Shown: in pieces, positions 1 through 7,971 of the stretch
How positions within the stretch are numbered: position 1 is the stretch's first letter
Layout of the letters: every line of letters starts with the position of its first letter
NCBI RefSeq assembly: GCF_025141175.1
Contig: NZ_CP081155.1
Location: forward strand, 766,001-830,000
Reading direction: 5' to 3'
DNA length: 64,000 bases
Origin: Jannaschia sp. M317
GTDB taxonomy: Bacteria; Pseudomonadota; Alphaproteobacteria; Rhodobacterales; Rhodobacteraceae
Made by a program: the position numbers and the translations under genes
Notes under the pieces: model-generated
What the model saw: only the letters and a program-made list of their open reading frames with translations
What the model was told of the DNA's origin: nothing
Database searches by the model: none

Positions 1-345
1 GGCGAAATACCCTTCGGACTGGAAATAGCCGTGCAGATAGGTGTCGTCGGGCGCGTTCAGGACGCGGGCGTCCAGCCCGTGCCCCTGCTGCCGCAACAGC
101 CGCCGCGTCGTCGCCCGCCAAATCGCGTAGCGCAGCGGCGCGCCCTTGCGGTCGGGCGGCAGGTCGGCAGGCGGCACCGTGCGGATCTGCCAGGCGGAGA
201 GGCCATTGAGCCAATGGCCGCCCTTCGCATCGGTTGCGCGCGCATCCAGCGCCAGGTCGGTGCCCAGCCGCAGGGCCAGAGCCCGACCGGTGGCATATTG
301 GAACATCTGGTTGCCCAGACCCCCGAGAAGGCGTGCGGTAATCAT
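1..345 (-). CDS. Alpha-1,2-fucosyltransferase-like glycosyltransferase (GT11), N-terminal part
   Basis: Only the first 115 codons are present; the gene runs off the left edge. Translation from the ATG at 343-345 gives a start with GGLGNQMFQYATG at about residues 8-20, the N-terminal signature of GT11 fucosyltransferases, and a YLHGYFQSEGYF segment near residue 105 that is also typical. Family members move fucose from GDP-fucose to galactose in LPS or capsular glycans in the cytoplasm. It is divergent from the glycosyltransferase at 391 with only 45 bases between, so the two probably share a control region within a surface-polysaccharide locus extending to the left. Acceptor sugar unknown. Confidence 0.85.
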   Translation of the reverse strand, partial: MITARLLGGLGNQMFQYATGRALALRLGTDLALDARATDAKGGHWLNGLSAWQIRTVPPADLPPDRKGAPLRYAIWRATTRRLLRQQGHGLDARVLNAPDDTYLHGYFQSEGYFA

Positions 346-390
346 CCCCGGTTCTTGCCAAAGCCCCGCGCCAAAGACCATAGCAACCCC

Positions 391-1428
391 ATGGCCGAGT
401 TGATCGTCACCAACCTGAACCGCAATTTCACCGGGGTCTCGGCCACGGCGGCGGGCGTCGTGGCGCAGCAGGCGACGGTTTACGACATGGCGCTTGCGGG
501 GCATCCCTTGCCGGGCTGTCCGGGTCCGGTCAGCGTCGCACAGGCGCGGACGCTCAGCCGGGCGCACGGGGCGCGGCCCTTTGCGATCTGGCATGTGCGG
601 CGCAACCCCGAGATGCGCGCCGGGATCTGGGCGCGCGACGTCCTGCGCCTGCCGGTCCGGCTGGTGTTTACCTCGGCGGCGCAGCGGCGGCATTCGGCCT
701 ATCCGCGTTGGTTGATCTCGCGGATGGATGCGGTGATCGCCACGACCGAGGCGGCGGCGGGCTACGTGCCCCATGTGCGGGCCGTGGTGCCCCATGGGGT
801 CGACACCGCCCGCTGGACCCCCGCCCCGGACCGTACGGCGGCCTGGGCGGCAAGCGGGTATCCGGGGCGCGCGGGCGTGGCTTGCATCGGACGGGTCCGG
901 CCCGAAAAGGGCACCGACCGCTTTGTCGAGACGATGCTGCGCGTCCTGCCGCAGCGTCCCGACCTGACCGCGCTGGTCATCGGGCGCGCCGGTCGGTCGC
1001 ACGCGGCGTTTGAGGCGGACCTCAAGGCGCAGGTGGCGCAGGCTGGTCTGGCGGACCGGATGCGTTTCGTGGGCGAGATCGGGGCCGACCGGATGCCGGC
1101 GCTGATGCGCGGCTTGTCGGCCCTGGTGGCCCTGCCGCGCTACGAGGGCTATGGCATGACCCCGCTCGAGGCGATGGCCTCAGGCGTGCCGTTCGTAGCG
1201 ACCCGGACCGGCCATTTCGACGATTTCGCCGCTGGCGGCGGTGGGGTCGTCGTTCCCAACGATGCGGATGCCCCGCAAGCGGCCGCTGCGGCATTGATCG
1301 GGATGTTGGGCGACGGGCAAGCGTGGGCGGCACAGGCGCGTAAAACCGTCGTCGACCGGTTCGGCATCGAACGCGAGGTGGCGGGCATCGGGGCCGTCTA
1401 TGACATGCTCTGGTCGGAGGGGCCGTGA
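391..1428 (+). CDS. GT4-family glycosyltransferase, LPS-core mannosyltransferase-like
   Basis: A 345-residue GT-B glycosyltransferase. The reading frame is open upstream to base 31, but that part lies antisense to the fucosyltransferase, so the ATG at 391 is chosen. Residues 93-118 (FTSAAQRRHSAYPRWLI, then RMDAVIAT) and PHGVDTARW at about 134 resemble LpcC/LpsB-type core mannosyltransferases. The C-terminal half has the GRVRPEKG segment (about 167) and the E-x7-E pair at E252/E260 (EGYGMTPLE). It probably adds a sugar, perhaps mannose, to lipid A core or another surface glycan at the inner membrane. Its stop overlaps the next start (TGATG), suggesting coupling. The donor sugar is inferred. 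Confidence 0.85.
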   Translation: MAELIVTNLNRNFTGVSATAAGVVAQQATVYDMALAGHPLPGCPGPVSVAQARTLSRAHGARPFAIWHVRRNPEMRAGIWARDVLRLPVRLVFTSAAQRRHSAYPRWLISRMDAVIATTEAAAGYVPHVRAVVPHGVDTARWTPAPDRTAAWAASGYPGRAGVACIGRVRPEKGTDRFVETMLRVLPQRPDLTALVIGRAGRSHAAFEADLKAQVAQAGLADRMRFVGEIGADRMPALMRGLSALVALPRYEGYGMTPLEAMASGVPFVATRTGHFDDFAAGGGGVVVPNDADAPQAAAAALIGMLGDGQAWAAQARKTVVDRFGIEREVAGIGAVYDMLWSEGP

Positions 1429-2153
1429 TGCGCGCGCAGGCGGCCTTTGTCATCCACCTGGCCCGCGCCCAGGCGCGCCGCGCCCAGGTCGCGCGCCTGC
1501 TGGCCGACCTGCCGATCCCGGCAGAGGTTCTGGACGCCGTCGATGGCCGGGCCGCCCCGCCAGAGGTGCTGGCCCCCTACGACCCCAGCGTCGCACACCG
1601 GCCCCGGTATCCCTTTGCGCTGGCCCCCGGAGAGATCGCCTGTTTTCTCAGCCACCGGGCCGCCTGGGCCCAGGCGGTCGCGCGGGACCTGTCCGGCGTC
1701 TTGCTGATCGAAGACGACGCCGGGCTGGACCCCGAAACCTTTGCCCGCGCGCTGGCAATGGCCGAGGCGCATCCCGGCACGGGTTTCACCCAGTTTCAGA
1801 CCCGCGCACCCGGTCCCGGCCCGGTGCTGGCGCGCGACCGGGAGGTTACGCTCAGCGCCCCGCCGTTGGTGCCGTTGCGCACCACCTGCAATCTATACTC
1901 GCGCGCGGCCTGCGAACGGCTGCTGAAGGTCTCGGCGCGGTTCGATCGGCCCCTGGACGTCTTTCTCCAGATGCATTGGGTGACGGGGATCAGGCCGCAG
2001 GTGGTCTGGCCCTCGGGTATCTCCGAGGTGTCCGAGGCCGTCGGCGGCACCACGATCCAGAACAAGGGGCGCGGTGCCTGGGATCGGCTGCACAGGGAGG
2101 TGCAGCGCCCGCTGTTCCGCGCCGCGATGAAGCGCCGCGCGCTCAAAGAGTAA
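1428..2153 (+). CDS. GT25-family glycosyltransferase (LPS biosynthesis)
   Basis: A 241-residue protein starting at the ATG that overlaps the previous stop by one base; a GTG one codon earlier is possible. It has the GT25 layout: an N-terminal AFVIHLARAQARR strand, GEIACFLSHRAAW at about residues 68-80 and LIEDDAG at about 93-99, the last being the acidic metal/nucleotide-sugar motif. Family members transfer galactose or similar sugars to lipooligosaccharide. Pairing with the GT4 enzyme upstream supports a role in surface glycan assembly. The 3' end overlaps the convergent sulfotransferase-like gene by 11 bases. Confidence 0.85.
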   Translation: MRAQAAFVIHLARAQARRAQVARLLADLPIPAEVLDAVDGRAAPPEVLAPYDPSVAHRPRYPFALAPGEIACFLSHRAAWAQAVARDLSGVLLIEDDAGLDPETFARALAMAEAHPGTGFTQFQTRAPGPGPVLARDREVTLSAPPLVPLRTTCNLYSRAACERLLKVSARFDRPLDVFLQMHWVTGIRPQVVWPSGISEVSEAVGGTTIQNKGRGAWDRLHREVQRPLFRAAMKRRALKE

Positions 2154-2832
2154 GCGACCGCGCCTTCAGACCGTCGTAGTACGGCAAGGCCGCGCGCAGC
2201 AGGTCATCGCGCGTTCCGTGCGGCAACGGCCCCTCGACCCCGGCAAAGCCGGTCGACTGATGCACCGCGCCGTACCAATGGGCGGCCCAGACCCCGTCGG
2301 CGGCATGTCCCCCCGCAGGCCAGCGCAGCATGGCCGCGTCCCAGGGCAGGCCCAGTTCCGCGCAAAGCCGTCTGAGCATCGCCTCCGGCGCGGCGCGCAG
2401 GTCGGCGGTGTCCAGAACCAGCCCGCCCAACCGATCATAGAGAGCAGCCTGCGCGGCAAAGGCGATGTCGTCCTCGGTGATTTCGTCGCGTTTGACCCCA
2501 TAGCTGGCGATGACGCGGGCCGGGTGGCGGATCAGATGCAGATGCACGGCCCCCTCGGTCCAGTCCAGCGGCATGCCTGCCGCCATGTGGTGGGCCATGT
2601 GTTTCTGATAGCTGTGCTGCGCGGGCGGACGGGCGCAGATTTCCGCGACCTCGGCGGGGTCAGTCGGCTGGCTGGCCAGAATCCTGTCCCGCATCGGGTG
2701 ATCCAGTCCGGTCGCGGCCAGATAGGCGGCGTAGAACGGCTCGTCCATCACCTCCGTATCCGGGCGATTGCCAAAGCTGTACATCATGGCGGTAGAGAGA
2801 TTCCGGGGACCGGACCAGGCAAGGATTTTCAT
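2143..2832 (-). CDS. Sulfotransferase-like P-loop protein
   Basis: A 229-residue protein. The start MKILAWSGPRNLSTAMM places a sulfotransferase-type phosphosulfate loop (SGPRNLST) at residues 7-14, followed by the DEPFYAAYL segment and, near residue 115, LIRHPARVIASY, which resembles the 3'-phosphate-binding region. An upstream in-frame ATG exists, but the chosen start puts the loop at the very N-terminus as usual for this group. Related bacterial proteins are often found next to aminotransferase genes and their substrates are unknown. Given the neighbours it could modify a glycan or small metabolite, but this is inference. Confidence 0.7.
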   Translation of the reverse strand: MKILAWSGPRNLSTAMMYSFGNRPDTEVMDEPFYAAYLAATGLDHPMRDRILASQPTDPAEVAEICARPPAQHSYQKHMAHHMAAGMPLDWTEGAVHLHLIRHPARVIASYGVKRDEITEDDIAFAAQAALYDRLGGLVLDTADLRAAPEAMLRRLCAELGLPWDAAMLRWPAGGHAADGVWAAHWYGAVHQSTGFAGVEGPLPHGTRDDLLRAALPYYDGLKARSLTL

Positions 2833-2966
2833 GGCGACTGCGGGGCTGTTGTGACTGCGGCAAGGGTCTGCAGGGGACGGCGGCAGCGCAAGCGAAAAGG
2901 ACACGAGGCTTGGCCCAGGAGGACCTTTTCTGCTAGGTTTCGCGCAGGTTTTGACAGGACGGTTTC

Positions 2967-3524
2967 ATGGTTGAAAAGATCGATGTCACGCTCTGCTCGG
3001 ACTTGCCTGATCAGGGGGCGCTCAACGAAATCCTCAAGGATTACTACCGTCTGGCCGTCGCGCGGATGCAGGCGATGGGCATCGATGTCGATCCTGCCGC
3101 GCCGACCAGCGCCCTGGCCGAATTCTGGCAGAATGCCACCGACTACCTGTCCCCCCGCGGGTGCCTTGCCATCGCCAGAACCGATGCGGGCGAACTGGTC
3201 GGATGCGGCATGATGAAACGGTTGGATTCAGAGACGGGGGAAATGAAGCGGCTGTATGTCAGCGACCGGGTTCGGGGCACCGGGGCCGGGCGCCGCCTGG
3301 TCGATATCCGGGTAGAGGAGGCGCGACGGATGGGGCTGCGCCGGTTGGTGGCCGACACCTTGACCAGCAACGTCGAAATGCGTGGCCTGTACCCCAAGCT
3401 CGGCTTTGCCAACGTGCCGGGCCCGATCGAGACATCCACGTATCGCGATCAGCCGATGCTGCGCCCGCACCTGCATTATTTCGTGCGCGAGCTGGAACCC
3501 AGCACGCGCGGGACGCCAGAATGA
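2967..3524 (+). CDS. GNAT-family N-acetyltransferase
   Basis: A 185-residue acetyltransferase. The acetyl-CoA-binding core is seen as MKRLYVSDRVRGTGAGRRL at about residues 92-110 (R/Q-x-x-G-x-G/A loop), followed by RRLVADTLTSN and MRGLYPKLGFANV, the usual GNAT beta6-alpha4 region. The acceptor cannot be deduced. It is divergent from the sulfotransferase-like gene with a 134-base gap between their starts. The C-terminal portion ends RPHLHYFVRELEP, as in small-molecule acetyltransferases. Confidence 0.85.
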   Translation: MVEKIDVTLCSDLPDQGALNEILKDYYRLAVARMQAMGIDVDPAAPTSALAEFWQNATDYLSPRGCLAIARTDAGELVGCGMMKRLDSETGEMKRLYVSDRVRGTGAGRRLVDIRVEEARRMGLRRLVADTLTSNVEMRGLYPKLGFANVPGPIETSTYRDQPMLRPHLHYFVRELEPSTRGTPE

Positions 3525-3616
3525 TCCGGCCCGATTGAGGGATGCGGTCACGGGGCTGTGACTTGCGTGGGGACTGCCGCCGCGCCAAACTGAACCAATC
3601 CGTTCAGGAGGGTCCG

Positions 3617-3757
3617 ATGTCCAAAGCAGTCGCACATAACATCCGTCTGACCGCGCTGATCCTGGCGCTGGCCGCAGGCGTTGTCGTCCAGAAACACGCG
3701 CACGGCGGCCAACATGCCGATTGCACCCTGTGCACAGAGGTCAACGAGCGGGGGTAA
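3617..3757 (+). CDS. Small membrane peptide with His/Cys tail
   Basis: A 46-residue product starting at the ATG at 3617, preceded by AGGAGG seven bases upstream, a strong ribosome-binding site. A single hydrophobic segment (about residues 11-25, LTALILALAAGVVVQ) is followed by KHAHGGQHADCTLC, which holds three His and a CxxC-like pair. The stop codon forms the loop of a stem-loop. No family is recognised. The tail could bind a metal ion or haem on the outer face of the membrane, but this is inference only. Confidence 0.6.
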   Translation: MSKAVAHNIRLTALILALAAGVVVQKHAHGGQHADCTLCTEVNERG

Positions 3758-3765
3758 CCCCCGCT
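3747..3765. terminator. GC stem-loop at convergent gene ends
   Basis: AGCGGGGG and CCCCCGCT form a perfect 8-base stem whose 3-base loop is the TAA stop of the small peptide gene. It lies between convergent genes. There is no T-run, so a mRNA-end protector is as likely as an intrinsic terminator. Confidence 0.45.
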
Positions 3766-3774
3766 GGTGAGGCC

Positions 3775-4062
3775 CTAGTAAAAGGCGGCGGCGTTGTTGA
3801 TCAGCACCGTGCGCAGGCTGAATATACCCAGGATCACGATCAATGGTGCCAGGTCCAGCCCGCCCATCTGAGGCAGGGCACGGCGGATCGGGCCGTAGAT
3901 CGGCTCCAACAGGCGGTTCAGACCGTCCCAGATCTGCGCGACGATTGGCTGGCCCATGTTCAGCACGCCGAAATTGATCAGCCAGGACATGATGATGTGA
4001 ATCAGGATGATCGTCTGGGCGATGCTCAGGATGAACATGATGATCTTGAAAAGCGATGTCAT
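3775..4062 (-). CDS. YggT-family membrane protein
   Basis: A 95-residue integral membrane protein from the start MTSLFKIIMFILSI. Two hydrophobic stretches flank a central SWLINF ... RLLEPIYGPIRR ... GGLDLAPLIVI segment that matches the YggT repeat. Members sit in the inner membrane and have been linked to osmotic adaptation or cell division (Ylm proteins in Gram-positives). An in-frame upstream ATG at 4152 would add a charged non-membrane leader and is less likely. Confidence 0.85.
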   Translation of the reverse strand: MTSLFKIIMFILSIAQTIILIHIIMSWLINFGVLNMGQPIVAQIWDGLNRLLEPIYGPIRRALPQMGGLDLAPLIVILGIFSLRTVLINNAAAFY

Positions 4063-4175
4063 TGGCCGGGCCTGTGGTTGGGTCGCTACCTGATCTAGGG
4101 ACGCAGGCGCCCCGGCGCAAGTTGACGTTCGGTCCGACCTTGACGCCCGCACAGGGCAGGCAGAGGTCCGGTGAC

Positions 4176-4739
4176 ATGTATCCGTTCATCCGCCTTCTGC
4201 TAACGCTGCGCCGGGCCCGCGCCCTGGGCCGGGCCGATCTGACGGGTGAACATGTCAGCCATCACCTGTGTCTGCCCTGGGATCTGGACGGCTTTCTGGA
4301 GCTGAACAACGGGCGGACGCTGACGCTCTATGATCTGGGCCGTTTCGGTCTGGGCGAACGTGTCGGGCTGAGCGCGGTCTTGCGCGCGCGGCGCTGGGGG
4401 TTGGCGGTGGCCGGCTGTTCGGTGCGCTACCGCAAGCGGGTCACCCTGTTCCAGCGGATCGAGATGCGGACTCGCTGTGTCGGCTGGGATGATCGGTTCG
4501 TCTATATCGTCCAGTCGATGTGGGTGAACGGCACCTGCACATCGCAGGCGTTGATGCGCACCGCCGTCACCTCGCGCCAGGGCACCGTCCCGCCCTTGGA
4601 TGTCATGGCCGCGCTAGGCTGGACCGGCGACGTGCCGGAGCCACCCGCCTGGGTGCGCGCCTGGATCGCCGCCGAGGCGGAGCGTCCCTGGCCGCCGATT
4701 TCCGAGGTGCCCGAAGGCCACGTCGTTCCCGCCGCCTGA
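4176..4739 (+). CDS. Thioesterase-like (hot-dog) protein
   Basis: A 187-residue protein. The segment SHHLCLPWDLDGFLELNNGR (about 29-48) followed by LTLYDLGRFGLGERVG resembles the N x G hot-dog motif of acyl-CoA thioesterases related to the THEM6/4HBT_2 group, and WGLAVAGCSVRYRKRVTLFQ fits the central sheet. The start is the ATG at 4176; the open frame upstream overlaps the divergent yggT promoter. The acyl substrate is unknown. The C-terminus (PPISEVPEGH) is outside the core fold. Confidence 0.65.
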   Translation: MYPFIRLLLTLRRARALGRADLTGEHVSHHLCLPWDLDGFLELNNGRTLTLYDLGRFGLGERVGLSAVLRARRWGLAVAGCSVRYRKRVTLFQRIEMRTRCVGWDDRFVYIVQSMWVNGTCTSQALMRTAVTSRQGTVPPLDVMAALGWTGDVPEPPAWVRAWIAAEAERPWPPISEVPEGHVVPAA

Positions 4740-4810
4740 CGTAAGCGTCATATCTCCGTTGCGTCGCGGCGCTTCTCTGCCCATGGTTTGCCGGGAACGA
4801 GGGGAAGCAC

Positions 4811-6169
4811 ATGACCGATACAGCATTGAAGCGCCGGGTGCGCGGCTGGATGATGTTCGACTTTGCGTCGCAGCCCTACAACACGCTTTTGCTGACCTTC
4901 ATCTTTGGCCCCTATTTCGCGACCGTCGTGGGCGACCCGGTCGCCGCACAGTCGATGTGGGGCTTTGCCATCGGTCTGGCCGGTCTGGTCATCGCGCTGT
5001 CGGCCCCGGTCCTGGGGGCGATGGCCGACGCGTCGGGGCGGCACCTGCCCTGGATCTGGATCTTTTCGGCGTTGTACGTCGCGGGGGCCGCCGCGCTTTG
5101 GTTCGCGGTGCCGGGGGCGGATACCGTCGTGCCGATCCTGTTTGTGTTCTGTGTGGGCCTGATCGGGATGGAGTTTGCCACCATCTTCACCAACGCCATG
5201 CTGCCGGGCCTGGGCCCGCGTGATGAAATCGGACGCATCTCCGGCTCTGGCTGGGCGCTGGGCTATGTGGGGGGCGTCATCGCGCTGGTCATCATGCTGC
5301 TGTTCTTTGCCGAGAACGCAGCCGGCGTGACCCTGCTGGGCACGGCTCCCTTGCTGGGTCTGGACCCGGAAACCCGCGAGGGTACGCGTTTCGTGGGCCC
5401 CTTCACGGCGCTCTGGTATGTCGTGTTCATGGTGCCGTTCTTCTTGTGGGTCCGCCCGTCGCCCAGGCCGGGCGCGGTCCGGTTGCCGGTGGGACGGGCC
5501 CTGGCCACCTTGGGCGACACGCTGAAACGTCTGCCGCGGACGCCGGGGTTCGCGTCGTTCCTGGGGGCCTCGATGCTGTACCGGGACGGGTTGAACGGGC
5601 TGTACACGTTCGGCGGCATCTATGCGGTCGGTGTGCTGGGCTGGTCGGTCGTGGACGTGGGGGTCTTTGGCATCCTGGCTGCGGTGACCGGGGCGATCTT
5701 TGCCTGGCTGGGCGGACGTATCGACCGGGCACGGGGCCCGAAGCCGGTGATCGTCGGCTGCGTCGTCGTGTTGTTGATCGACACGCTGCTGCTGGTCACG
5801 ATTTCTCCCACGCGTGCGCTGGGCTTGCCGGTGGCCGAAGGATCCGCCTTGCCGACCATCGCCTTTTACGTGCTGGGTGCAGTGATCGGGGCCGCGGGCG
5901 GCGCGTTGCAGGCGTCCAGCCGCACCATGTTGACCCGCCAGGCCCATCCCGATCGCATGACCGAGGGCTTTGGCCTCTATGCGCTGGCGGGCAAGGCGAC
6001 GGCCTTTCTGGCCCCCTTCCTGATCGGGGTGGTCACGCTGGCAAGCGGATCTCAGCAGATGGGCATCCTGCCGGTCGCGGCCCTATTCATCTTTGGCCTG
6101 ATCCTGCTAGTCTGGGTGAAACCAGAAGGGGAACCCGACGCATGGTCCGACACCTCCTCGCCTGCCTGA
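4811..6169 (+). CDS. MFS transporter, UMF1/Atg22-like family
   Basis: A 452-residue polytopic membrane protein with about 12 predicted helices. The start RGWMMFDFASQPYNTLL is the characteristic N-terminus of the UMF1 (Atg22-like) branch of the major facilitator superfamily, and the loop GAMADASGRHLPW is the MFS signature between helices 2 and 3. Yeast Atg22 exports amino acids from the vacuole; bacterial substrates are largely unknown. The 3' end overlaps mepA by 28 bases, suggesting co-transcription. Confidence 0.85.
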   Translation: MTDTALKRRVRGWMMFDFASQPYNTLLLTFIFGPYFATVVGDPVAAQSMWGFAIGLAGLVIALSAPVLGAMADASGRHLPWIWIFSALYVAGAAALWFAVPGADTVVPILFVFCVGLIGMEFATIFTNAMLPGLGPRDEIGRISGSGWALGYVGGVIALVIMLLFFAENAAGVTLLGTAPLLGLDPETREGTRFVGPFTALWYVVFMVPFFLWVRPSPRPGAVRLPVGRALATLGDTLKRLPRTPGFASFLGASMLYRDGLNGLYTFGGIYAVGVLGWSVVDVGVFGILAAVTGAIFAWLGGRIDRARGPKPVIVGCVVVLLIDTLLLVTISPTRALGLPVAEGSALPTIAFYVLGAVIGAAGGALQASSRTMLTRQAHPDRMTEGFGLYALAGKATAFLAPFLIGVVTLASGSQQMGILPVAALFIFGLILLVWVKPEGEPDAWSDTSSPA

Positions 6170-6999
6170 TTGCGGCCCTGCTTTGGGCCGCCCCGGCGCA
6201 GGCGCAGCTTGCCAAGCAACAGTTCGGCGCAGCCCGCCAGCCGTCCGCCCAACCGGCGGAGCCTTTCGGTTCCTATGCCAAGGGGTGTGCGGCAGGGAAC
6301 GTGCAACTGTCCGAAACCGGGCCCAGCTGGCAGGCCATGCGCCTGTCGCGCAACCGCAACTGGGGGCACCCGGACCTGGTGGACCTGGTGCAGGACGTCG
6401 GTCGCCACATGGACCGGATCGGTTGGGGCGGCATCTACGTGGGCGACATGAGCCAGCCGCGCGGTGGTCCCATGCTGACGGGTCACCGGTCGCACCAGAT
6501 CGGGCTGGACGCCGACATCTGGCTGTATCCTGCGACCGACATGACGCTCAGCCGGGGCCAGCGCGAGACGATCTCTGCCATCTCCATGCGGCGCCAGAAC
6601 GGGGCCTTCGTCAATTCCAACTGGACGCGGGGTCAGCACGAGCTGGTCAAGAAGGCCGCCCAGGACCCCCGCACCGCCCGGATTTTCATCTTTCCAGGGG
6701 CCAAGGTGCAGATGTGTAACGACGAAACGGGGGACCGGTCGTGGCTGCGCAAGGTGCGGCCCTGGTACGGGCACCACTACCACATGCATGTGCGCATCAG
6801 CTGCCCGCGCGGCGCGCGCAATTGCGAAAACCAGGCGGCCCCGCCCCCCGGTGACGGCTGCGCCGAGGCGCAGGACTGGGTGAACCGCATTCTGAACCCA
6901 CCGCCGCCCGACCCGAACGCGCCGCCGCCGCGCCCGCGTCGCGAATATGTGCTGGCGGATCTGCCTGGCCAATGCGCGTCGGTCCTGTCCTCGCGCTGA
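6142..6999 (+). CDS. mepA: Penicillin-insensitive murein DD-endopeptidase MepA
   Basis: A 285-residue exported zinc peptidase that cuts D-Ala-mDAP cross-links in peptidoglycan in the periplasm. A signal peptide (about residues 1-20, ending AQAQ) is followed by the LAS metallopeptidase motifs: HRSHQIGLDADIWL (His and Asp ligands, about 115-128) and HYHMHVRI (H-x-H, about 213-220). The proline-rich tail (PPPPDPNAPPPRPRR) is common in the family. The ATG at 6142 lies inside the end of the transporter gene, and the gene's own end overlaps the next by 28 bases, so the three form one transcript. Confidence 0.92.
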   Translation: MVRHLLACLIAALLWAAPAQAQLAKQQFGAARQPSAQPAEPFGSYAKGCAAGNVQLSETGPSWQAMRLSRNRNWGHPDLVDLVQDVGRHMDRIGWGGIYVGDMSQPRGGPMLTGHRSHQIGLDADIWLYPATDMTLSRGQRETISAISMRRQNGAFVNSNWTRGQHELVKKAAQDPRTARIFIFPGAKVQMCNDETGDRSWLRKVRPWYGHHYHMHVRISCPRGARNCENQAAPPPGDGCAEAQDWVNRILNPPPPDPNAPPPRPRREYVLADLPGQCASVLSSR

Positions 7000-7823
7000 T
7001 CTTCGGCCTCAGCGGCCCCGCCTTCCCCGCCGACCTGATCGGGAGCCATACCTGGCGTCCCGATTGGCACGGCGCGGGCGGGTTTTCGGCGCTGTGGCTG
7101 GATCAGGCGGGTGCATCCTTTGCCACGCTTTCGGATCGGGGGACCTGGGTGACGGGCCAGCTGTCGCGCGACGCGGACGGGGCGGTTGACGGGGTCAGGG
7201 TGACCGCGCGCGGCCCGCTTCTGCGGTCCACAGGCGAGCGTCTGCGCGGCCGCGAAAGCGACGCAGAGGCGATTGCCCGCGTGGGCGATACCTTTTTCAT
7301 CGCCTACGAAGGGGCGCATCGGGTCATGCGCCACGCTGATGGCCTGCAGGCTGCGCCCGAGCGGATGCCACAGGCCCCGGATTTCGAAGGCCTGCAGCCG
7401 AACTCCGGGCTGGAGGCGCTGGCCTCCGGCCCCGATGGCACGCTCTTTGCCATCCCGGAGCGGTCGGGCCGCGAGGACCGCCCCTTTCCGGTCTATCGGT
7501 TTCGCCAGGGGGCCTGGGATCAGCCCTTTGCCTTGCGGCGGGATGGGGATTTTCTGGTCACCGGCGCGGATGTCTTCGACGGGCGGATTTACCTGTTGGA
7601 GCGGGACTTTGCCATCGTCGGCTTTCGCAGCCGTGTGCGCAGCTTTGACCTGACCGGCGGGGACGAGCAGCTTGAGCTGCAGAGCCCCCTGCGCAGGCAC
7701 GACAACCTGGAAGGGATCGCGGTCTGGCGCGACGCGTCCGGGGCACGGCGCATCACGCTTGTTTCAGACGACAACCTGCGCGCCTATCAGCGCACCGAGT
7801 TCGTCGATTACCGACTGGACTGA
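6972..7823 (+). CDS. Exported esterase-like-activity-of-phytase domain protein
   Basis: A 283-residue protein with a short signal peptide (MRVGPVLALIFGLSGPAFPA). The beta-propeller-like sequence with GGFSALWLD, SDRGTWVTG, ESDAEAIARVGDTFFIAYEG, GLEALASGPDGTLFAIPE and HDNLEGIAVWRD matches the domain called esterase-like activity of phytase (PF13449). Proteins with this domain are periplasmic or secreted; the substrate is uncertain. It overlaps the 3' end of mepA, so it may contribute to envelope maintenance, which is inference from context. Confidence 0.8.
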   Translation: MRVGPVLALIFGLSGPAFPADLIGSHTWRPDWHGAGGFSALWLDQAGASFATLSDRGTWVTGQLSRDADGAVDGVRVTARGPLLRSTGERLRGRESDAEAIARVGDTFFIAYEGAHRVMRHADGLQAAPERMPQAPDFEGLQPNSGLEALASGPDGTLFAIPERSGREDRPFPVYRFRQGAWDQPFALRRDGDFLVTGADVFDGRIYLLERDFAIVGFRSRVRSFDLTGGDEQLELQSPLRRHDNLEGIAVWRDASGARRITLVSDDNLRAYQRTEFVDYRLD

Positions 7824-7835
7824 GGCGCGCGCAGA

Positions 7836-7850
7836 GGGGGCCCTGCCCCC
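7836..7850. terminator. GC hairpin downstream of phytase-like gene
   Basis: GGGGGC-CCT-GCCCCC forms a 6-base stem with a 3-base loop, thirteen bases after the stop. There is no T-run. The same G5C-N3-GC5 core recurs at 20575-20589. Confidence 0.35.
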
Positions 7851-7870
7851 GGTGCCTTTGCCGCCCCCCC

Positions 7871-7896
7871 GCGGTATTTATGGCCAGAGGAAGATA
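7871..7896. repeat. GTATTT...GAAGA intergenic motif, copy 1
   Basis: An A/T-rich island in the gap between convergent genes reads GTATTTATGGCC then AGAGGAAGA. A related string occurs at 18163-18188 in an equivalent position. See findings. Confidence 0.35.
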
Positions 7897-7903
7897 AGGT
7901 CGG

Positions 7904-7921
7904 CGCGTTAACCTTAACGCG
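7904..7921. other. Perfect palindrome with GTTAACCTTAAC core
   Basis: CGCGTTAA-CC-TTAACGCG is an 8-base perfect inverted repeat with a 2-base centre. It contains two TTAAC half sites, but spaced by two bases instead of the seven expected for a CtrA box. It lies about 50 bases beyond the end of the LOG gene, between convergent genes, so it is more likely a transcript-end structure or another regulator's site. Confidence 0.35.
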
Positions 7922-7971
7922 GGATTTACCTATTGGCGGATGCATTGCGCAGCGCCTTGCGCGCCCCGGTC

